A model generated the notes under the pieces. The model was given only the letters and a program-made list of their open reading frames with translations. It made no database searches and was not told the origin of the DNA. From Brevibacterium renqingii (lineage in GTDB: Bacteria > Actinomycetota > Actinomycetes > Actinomycetales > Brevibacteriaceae), in the NCBI RefSeq assembly GCF_017808105.1, contig NZ_JADBHF010000010.1, forward strand, positions 87,298 through 151,297: a stretch of DNA of 64,000 bases, in the 5' to 3' direction. Both the position numbers and the translations under genes were made by a program. Below, piece by piece: positions 60,323 through 64,000 of this stretch. How positions within the stretch are numbered: position 1 is the stretch's first letter; the number at the start of each line of letters is the position of its first letter.

Positions 60323-62328
60323 ACTTGGGCCTTGGTCTCGATCGCGTCGAGGATCCGGCGGACCGCCTCGGCGACGGGCACTCCGTTGTCCTGTTCACCG
60401 CTGCGGAAGCGGAAGGACACGGCGCCGGCATCGCGGTCCTCTCCGCCGGCGATGAGGGTGAAGGGAACCTTCGACTTCGAGGCGTTGCGGATCTTCTTGC
60501 CGAATCGGTCGTCGCTGTCGTCGATCTCGACGCGGACACCGGCCGCACGCAGCTGGGCGGCCACCTCGGCGAGGTAGTCGTTGAACTCCTCGGCCACGGG
60601 GATGCAGGTGACCTGGACAGGGGCCAGCCAGGCAGGGAACGCCCCCGCGTAGTGCTCGGTGAGCACACCGAGGAACCGCTCGATGGAGCCGAACTTCGCG
60701 GAGTGGATCATCACCGGCTGCTGACGTGTTCCGTCGGCGGCGACGTATTCGAGGTCGAAGCGCTCGGGCTGGTTGAAGTCGAGTTGGACCGTCGACATCT
60801 GCCAGGTGCGGCCGATGGCGTCGCGGGCCTGGACGGAGATCTTCGGTCCGTAGAAGGCGGCGCCGCCGGGATCGGGGACGAGTTCGAGGCCGGTCTCCTC
60901 CGCGACCTCCTCGAGGACCTTCGTCGCCTCTTCCCACTGCTCGTCGGAGCCGATGAACTTGTCGGCCTTCTTCCCCTCCTCGTCGCGGGTGGACAGCTCC
61001 AGGTAGAAGTCGTCGAGACCGAAGTCACGCAGCAGGCTGAGCACGAAGTTCAGCAGGTGACGGATCTCCGCTCCGGCGTCCTCCTGGGCGACATAGGAGT
61101 GCGAATCGTCTTGAGTCAGGGCCCGGACGCGGGTGAGCCCGTGGATGACGCCCGAGGCTTCGTCGCGGTAGACGGTGCCGAACTCGAACAGCCGCAGCGG
61201 CAGGTCGCGGTAGGACCGGCCGCGGGAGCGATAGATGAGGTTGTGCATCGGGCAGTTCATCGCCTTGAGGCGGTACGGGGTGCCCTCTTTGACGACGGCG
61301 CCGGTTTCGTCGCGGACCTCGTCGACGGACATCGAGGGGAACATGTTCTCCCCGTAGTACGGCAGATGGCCGGAGGTGAAGTAGAGGGTCTCCTTGGAGA
61401 TGTGCGGGGTGCCGACGTACTCGAAGCCCTCTTCGATGTGACGGGCCCGGACGTAGTCCTCCATCTCGCGCTTGATCACACCGCCCTTGGGGTGGAAGAC
61501 GGGCAATCCGGAGCCGAGCTCCTCGGGGAAGGAGAACAGGTCGAGCTCGGCGCCGAGCTTGCGGTGGTCGCGACGCTCGGCCTCGGCGATGCGGTCCTGA
61601 TAGGCCTTGAGGTCCTCTTTCGTCGCCCAGGCGGTGCCGTAGACGCGCTGGAGGCTCGCATTGGCCTGATCGCCGCGCCAGTAGGCCGCCGAGGACCGGG
61701 TGATGGCGAAGCCGTTGCCGATGAGTTTGGTGTTCGGCAGGTGGGGTCCGCGGCAGAGGTCCTGCCACACGACCTCACCCTTGCGATCGACGTTCTCGTA
61801 GACGGTGAGCTCACCGGAACCGACCTCGACGGAGGCGGAGTCGTCGGAGCCCTGCCCCTTGTCTCCGATGAGTTCGAGCTTGTACGGCTCGTTCGCCATC
61901 CGCTCACGGGCCTCGGCCTCGGTGACGACGACGCGGTTGAAGGTCTGTCCGGACTTGACGATCTGGGCGGCCTTCTTCTGGATCGCCTTGAGGTCCTCGG
62001 GGGTGAAGGGCTCGGCGACGTCGAAGTCGAAGTAGTAGCCGTCGGTGATGTAGGGCCCGATGCCGAGTTTGGTGCCGGGGAAGAGCTCCTGGACGGCCTG
62101 TGCGGTCACGTGTCCGGTCGAGTGGCGGAGGATGTCGAGTCCGGCCTCGGAGTCGATGGTGATCGGTGCGATCACGTCCCCGGCCTGCAGTTCGCGGCTG
62201 AGATCGGCGGGTTCGCCGCCCAGCCACATCGCAATGACCGTGCGGTCGGAGGAGAAGATCTCCGTTCCGGTCAGCCCCTCTTTCCAAGGAATGCTCTCAC
62301 CCGCACAGTCAATGCTGTCTGCTGCCAC
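60319..62328 (-). CDS. thrS: threonyl-tRNA synthetase
   Basis: ThrS charges tRNA-Thr and clears mischarged serine. The 669-residue enzyme has a short TGS-like start, the N2 editing domain ([20 protein letters not shown], HxxxH), class II core with [37 protein letters not shown] and the C-terminal anticodon domain (about 560-669). It starts with GTG, with GGAGAAG upstream. No T-box leader is visible in its 178-base upstream gap. Confidence 0.97.
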   Translation of the reverse strand: MAADSIDCAGESIPWKEGLTGTEIFSSDRTVIAMWLGGEPADLSRELQAGDVIAPITIDSEAGLDILRHSTGHVTAQAVQELFPGTKLGIGPYITDGYYFDFDVAEPFTPEDLKAIQKKAAQIVKSGQTFNRVVVTEAEARERMANEPYKLELIGDKGQGSDDSASVEVGSGELTVYENVDRKGEVVWQDLCRGPHLPNTKLIGNGFAITRSSAAYWRGDQANASLQRVYGTAWATKEDLKAYQDRIAEAERRDHRKLGAELDLFSFPEELGSGLPVFHPKGGVIKREMEDYVRARHIEEGFEYVGTPHISKETLYFTSGHLPYYGENMFPSMSVDEVRDETGAVVKEGTPYRLKAMNCPMHNLIYRSRGRSYRDLPLRLFEFGTVYRDEASGVIHGLTRVRALTQDDSHSYVAQEDAGAEIRHLLNFVLSLLRDFGLDDFYLELSTRDEEGKKADKFIGSDEQWEEATKVLEEVAEETGLELVPDPGGAAFYGPKISVQARDAIGRTWQMSTVQLDFNQPERFDLEYVAADGTRQQPVMIHSAKFGSIERFLGVLTEHYAGAFPAWLAPVQVTCIPVAEEFNDYLAEVAAQLRAAGVRVEIDDSDDRFGKKIRNASKSKVPFTLIAGGEDRDAGAVSFRFRSGEQDNGVPVAEAVRRILDAIETKAQV

Positions 62329-62372
62329 TGATCTTCTCCGTTCGTCTGATGTGAGGACTTCTCGTCCTCAAG

Positions 62373-62378
62373 ATTCTA
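62373..62378 (-). promoter_or_regulatory. predicted thrS -10 element
   Basis: TAGAAT on the minus strand fits TANNNT and lies 44 bases upstream of the thrS GTG. The -35 region (ATTTCG) is a poor match. A GAGGAC-GAGAA-GTCCTC mini-hairpin in the leader (about 62353-62369) is a further feature. Confidence 0.5.
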
Positions 62379-62406
62379 GTACCAATCCGCTGGCACGAAA
62401 TCAGTT

Positions 62407-62432
62407 GGGCGGCAGTCGTGAGACTGCCACCC
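62407..62432 (-). terminator. hairpin terminator after the DUF4190-like gene
   Basis: GGCAGTC (62411-62417) pairs with GACTGCC (62422-62428) around a GTGA loop; GGG/CCC extends the stem with one mismatch. It lies about 75 bases past the stop codon, upstream of the thrS promoter. No U-tract. Confidence 0.55.
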
Positions 62433-62506
62433 ATACTGAGCCTGTCGCTTCGCACCCAGGCGCGTCGAGGTCGCGGCGAAACACCTCGGCGAGCCGGTTC
62501 AGAGCA

Positions 62507-63814
62507 TCACTGCTTATAGAACTCGAAGTCCTTGCCGGCTCCGAGGTCCTCGGGCAGCGACAGCTTGATGTGCATGGCATCGAGTTCGGCTGCGGGAACG
62601 CCGAATGCGAGTTCGTAAGTCGTCTCGCCACCGGCGGGCACCGGGTCGGTGAAGGCGAGCGAGCCCTTGAACTTCGAACCGTCGAAGACGTCGTCGTACT
62701 CCTTGCCGCTGCCGTCGGTGGCCTTCATGTTCGCCAGAGTCATCTCGATATCGGAACTCGAGCTGTTCTTGACGGTCATCGTGACGATGGCGATCTGACC
62801 ATTGGACGCGTCAGTGCCCGAGGCGTATTCGCTTGCGGTGCCGGAGCGGACCTGCACGGTCGCAGTGACGTCATCGCCGATCCGGGTCTCGCTGCCCTGT
62901 GCGGGTGCGGCCTGACCGCCGTCCGAGCCGCCGGCTCCCTGGCTCGGATCCTGGGAGGGATCGGCAGGGGCTGCTGAAGGCGACTGTGAGCTGGCCGAAC
63001 TGCCGATAGCCGAGAGGAAGCCGACGCCGAGGAACATGTAGACGAGAAGGGCGACGATGGTGAACAGTACGGCTGCGAAGCCCAGGATGAGACCGGTGAT
63101 ACTCACACCCTTGTTGGAGGCCAGCCCCTTCTTGATCGCCGACAGCGCAATGAAGCCGAATACGACCGCAGCGGCACCGATCAGGCCACCGATGAGGAGC
63201 CCCGAGGTAAGGATGCCGACGATGCCGCCGATGAGGGCGAGGATGCCCCAGATGTTCTTCGAGGTGTTGCCGCCCGCCCCCGCGGGGTACTGACCGTAGG
63301 AGGCGTTCGGGTTGGCCGGGATGAACTGGTCGGAGGACCCGCCCTCTCCCGCATAGGCCGGCTGCTGTCCGTACTGGTTCGCGTCATAGCCCGGCGCGGG
63401 CGCATCGTACGGGTTCTGCCCGTACTGATTCTGGCCGTATGAGTTCTGGGCGTACGGATCCTGACCGTACTGATCCTGGCCGTACGGGTTCTGAGCGTAC
63501 GGGTCCTGCGCACGCCCGGGCTGCGAACCATAGGGCTGGCTCTGGTCGTTCGATGCTCCGTACTGCGGCTGCGAACCGTACTGCGGGGGCTGCTGTCCGT
63601 ATCCCTGCGCACCCTCGTTTCCGTCCTGACCGTAGTTCGGCTGGGATGGCTGCGAACCGTACTGAGGAGGAGCCTGGCCCGAGTTCTGATCATTGCCATA
63701 GCCGGGGGCGTTCGGCGGCTGGTTGTTCGGGCTCTGGCTGTTGGGGCCCTGGCCGTCGGCATTCTGGTCGGGCGTACCGTCGCCCGATCCGTACGGGTTC
63801 TGGGGAGTAGACAT
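62507..63814 (-). CDS. repeat-rich membrane protein, DUF4190-like with extracellular DUF4352-like domain
   Basis: A 435-residue protein in three parts. Residues 1-180 are low-complexity Gln, Asn, Gly, Pro and Tyr, with seven tandem (D/N)xYxQ pentapeptides at 104-138. Residues about 185-285 hold two or three helices (KNIWGILALIGGIVGILT, VSITGLILGFAAVLFTIVAL) like DUF4190. After a Ser/Pro/Gln linker, 330-435 form a beta-rich outer domain (IAIVTMTVKNSSSSDIEM) like DUF4352. The ATG at 63812-63814 has GGAGCACCT upstream. Function unknown; it may be a cell-envelope sensor or surface protein. Confidence 0.82.
   Translation of the reverse strand: MSTPQNPYGSGDGTPDQNADGQGPNSQSPNNQPPNAPGYGNDQNSGQAPPQYGSQPSQPNYGQDGNEGAQGYGQQPPQYGSQPQYGASNDQSQPYGSQPGRAQDPYAQNPYGQDQYGQDPYAQNSYGQNQYGQNPYDAPAPGYDANQYGQQPAYAGEGGSSDQFIPANPNASYGQYPAGAGGNTSKNIWGILALIGGIVGILTSGLLIGGLIGAAAVVFGFIALSAIKKGLASNKGVSITGLILGFAAVLFTIVALLVYMFLGVGFLSAIGSSASSQSPSAAPADPSQDPSQGAGGSDGGQAAPAQGSETRIGDDVTATVQVRSGTASEYASGTDASNGQIAIVTMTVKNSSSSDIEMTLANMKATDGSGKEYDDVFDGSKFKGSLAFTDPVPAGGETTYELAFGVPAAELDAMHIKLSLPEDLGAGKDFEFYKQ
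63401..63505 (-). repeat. seven 15-base tandem repeats encoding (D/N)xYxQ
   Basis: Fifteen-base units, about CTGGCCGTACGGGTT on the plus strand, recur seven times and encode DPYAQ, NPYGQ, DQYGQ, DPYAQ, NSYGQ, NQYGQ and NPYDA. Similar but irregular Tyr-Gly-Gln motifs extend on both sides. Copy number may vary among strains. Confidence 0.85.
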
Positions 63815-64000
63815 AGGTGCTCCGAAGTCTTCGTCGTTGTGTACGACATCTAGCGTACTAGCAAACGGGCCTCTCGCCTCATGCCTCTCAGGTGTCAGAC
63901 CTGCAACATGACGGCCACACATCGGGGTTATAGGCCAAAATGTGTGTACAGGATAGCCTGCTTGCCCAGTAGCCAGTAGGGCAAGACCGGGTTGAACATG
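63815..64000. other. right-edge intergenic sequence
   Basis: The 186 bases to the right edge contain no supported gene. On the minus strand a TACGCT element (about 63852-63857) could be the -10 of the repeat-rich membrane protein. A short inverted repeat CTTGCCC/GGGCAAG (63961-63967 and 63979-63985) without a T-run lies near the edge, purpose unknown. Confidence 0.3.

Noticed and set aside
60292..62331. Plus-strand open frame of 679 codons opposite thrS
   Set aside because: Exact antisense of thrS; no ribosome site or known domain.
62329..62506. T-box leader upstream of thrS
   Set aside because: The leader from the predicted -10 is only about 40 bases and lacks the T-box motif TGGNACCGCG.
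63961..63985. Terminator at the right edge
   Set aside because: Only a 7-base repeat with an 11-base loop, no T-run, and the neighbouring gene is outside the window.

Overview
The window is a dense, high-GC chromosomal segment from an actinobacterium, most likely of the order Micrococcales and plausibly Brevibacterium or a close relative. The pointers are the actinobacterial integration host factor (mIHF), a PriA that has lost its helicase motifs, PyrR together with a PyrR-type leader, a HIT protein next to thrS, a DUF349 protein next to rel, GTG and TTG starts, and the gene orders yebC-ruvCAB-yajC-secDF-rel and aspS-rarA-rpsD-alaS-ruvX-mltG-aroE-prepilin peptidase-aroCKB-efp-nusB-pyr. The genus is inference. 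About 55 protein genes are supported. All but two lie on the minus strand, so transcription runs mostly from high to low coordinates. No rRNA, tRNA, CRISPR array, insertion sequence or phage gene was found, and no stretch over 300 bases lacks a gene.

Layout in transcription order (right to left). (1) 62507-63814: membrane protein with a pentapeptide-repeat N-terminus. (2) thrS, a HIT nucleotide phosphorylase/hydrolase and an S9 peptidase (57756-62328). (3) A Nudix hydrolase with its own promoter. (4) yebC, ruvC, ruvA, ruvB, yajC, secD, secF and rel (47447-56972): recombination, Sec export and the stringent response, with an SOS-box-like site ahead of ruvA. (5) Two plus-strand genes at 45355-47355: a DUF349 protein and a small AbiEi-like protein whose promoter and start lie inside a nested palindrome. 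(6) An MBL-fold hydrolase, hisS, aspS and rarA, then rpsD with its own promoter and terminator. (7) alaS, ruvX, mltG, aroE, prepilin peptidase, aroC, aroK and aroB, mostly overlapping by 1-4 bases. (8) efp and nusB, ending in a strong hairpin. (9) The pyrimidine operon pyrR-pyrB-pyrC-PH-carA-carB-pyrF, preceded by a PyrR-binding leader over the ribosome binding site. (10) mihF, gmk, rpoZ, coaBC, metK, priA, fmt, rsmB, rpe and pnuC. (11) A his-trp supercluster: hisE (apparently leaderless), hisG, a PH-like membrane protein, a CoA-transferase, a fused acyl-CoA carboxylase carboxyltransferase, hisF, hisI, trpE, two small membrane proteins, trpC and trpB, which runs off the left edge.

Most of the window is conserved housekeeping. 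The points that stand out are: the promoter-embedded palindrome and orphan AbiEi-like gene at 46.8 kb; acyl-CoA genes inside the histidine cluster; small membrane proteins embedded in the his, trp and pyr clusters; SecD with a long low-complexity insert and a repetitive tail carrying a duplicated GGSIAERK motif; the tandem pentapeptide repeats at 63.4 kb; and several operator-like inverted repeats. I did not find a clear, wholly new multigene defence or mobile system here.
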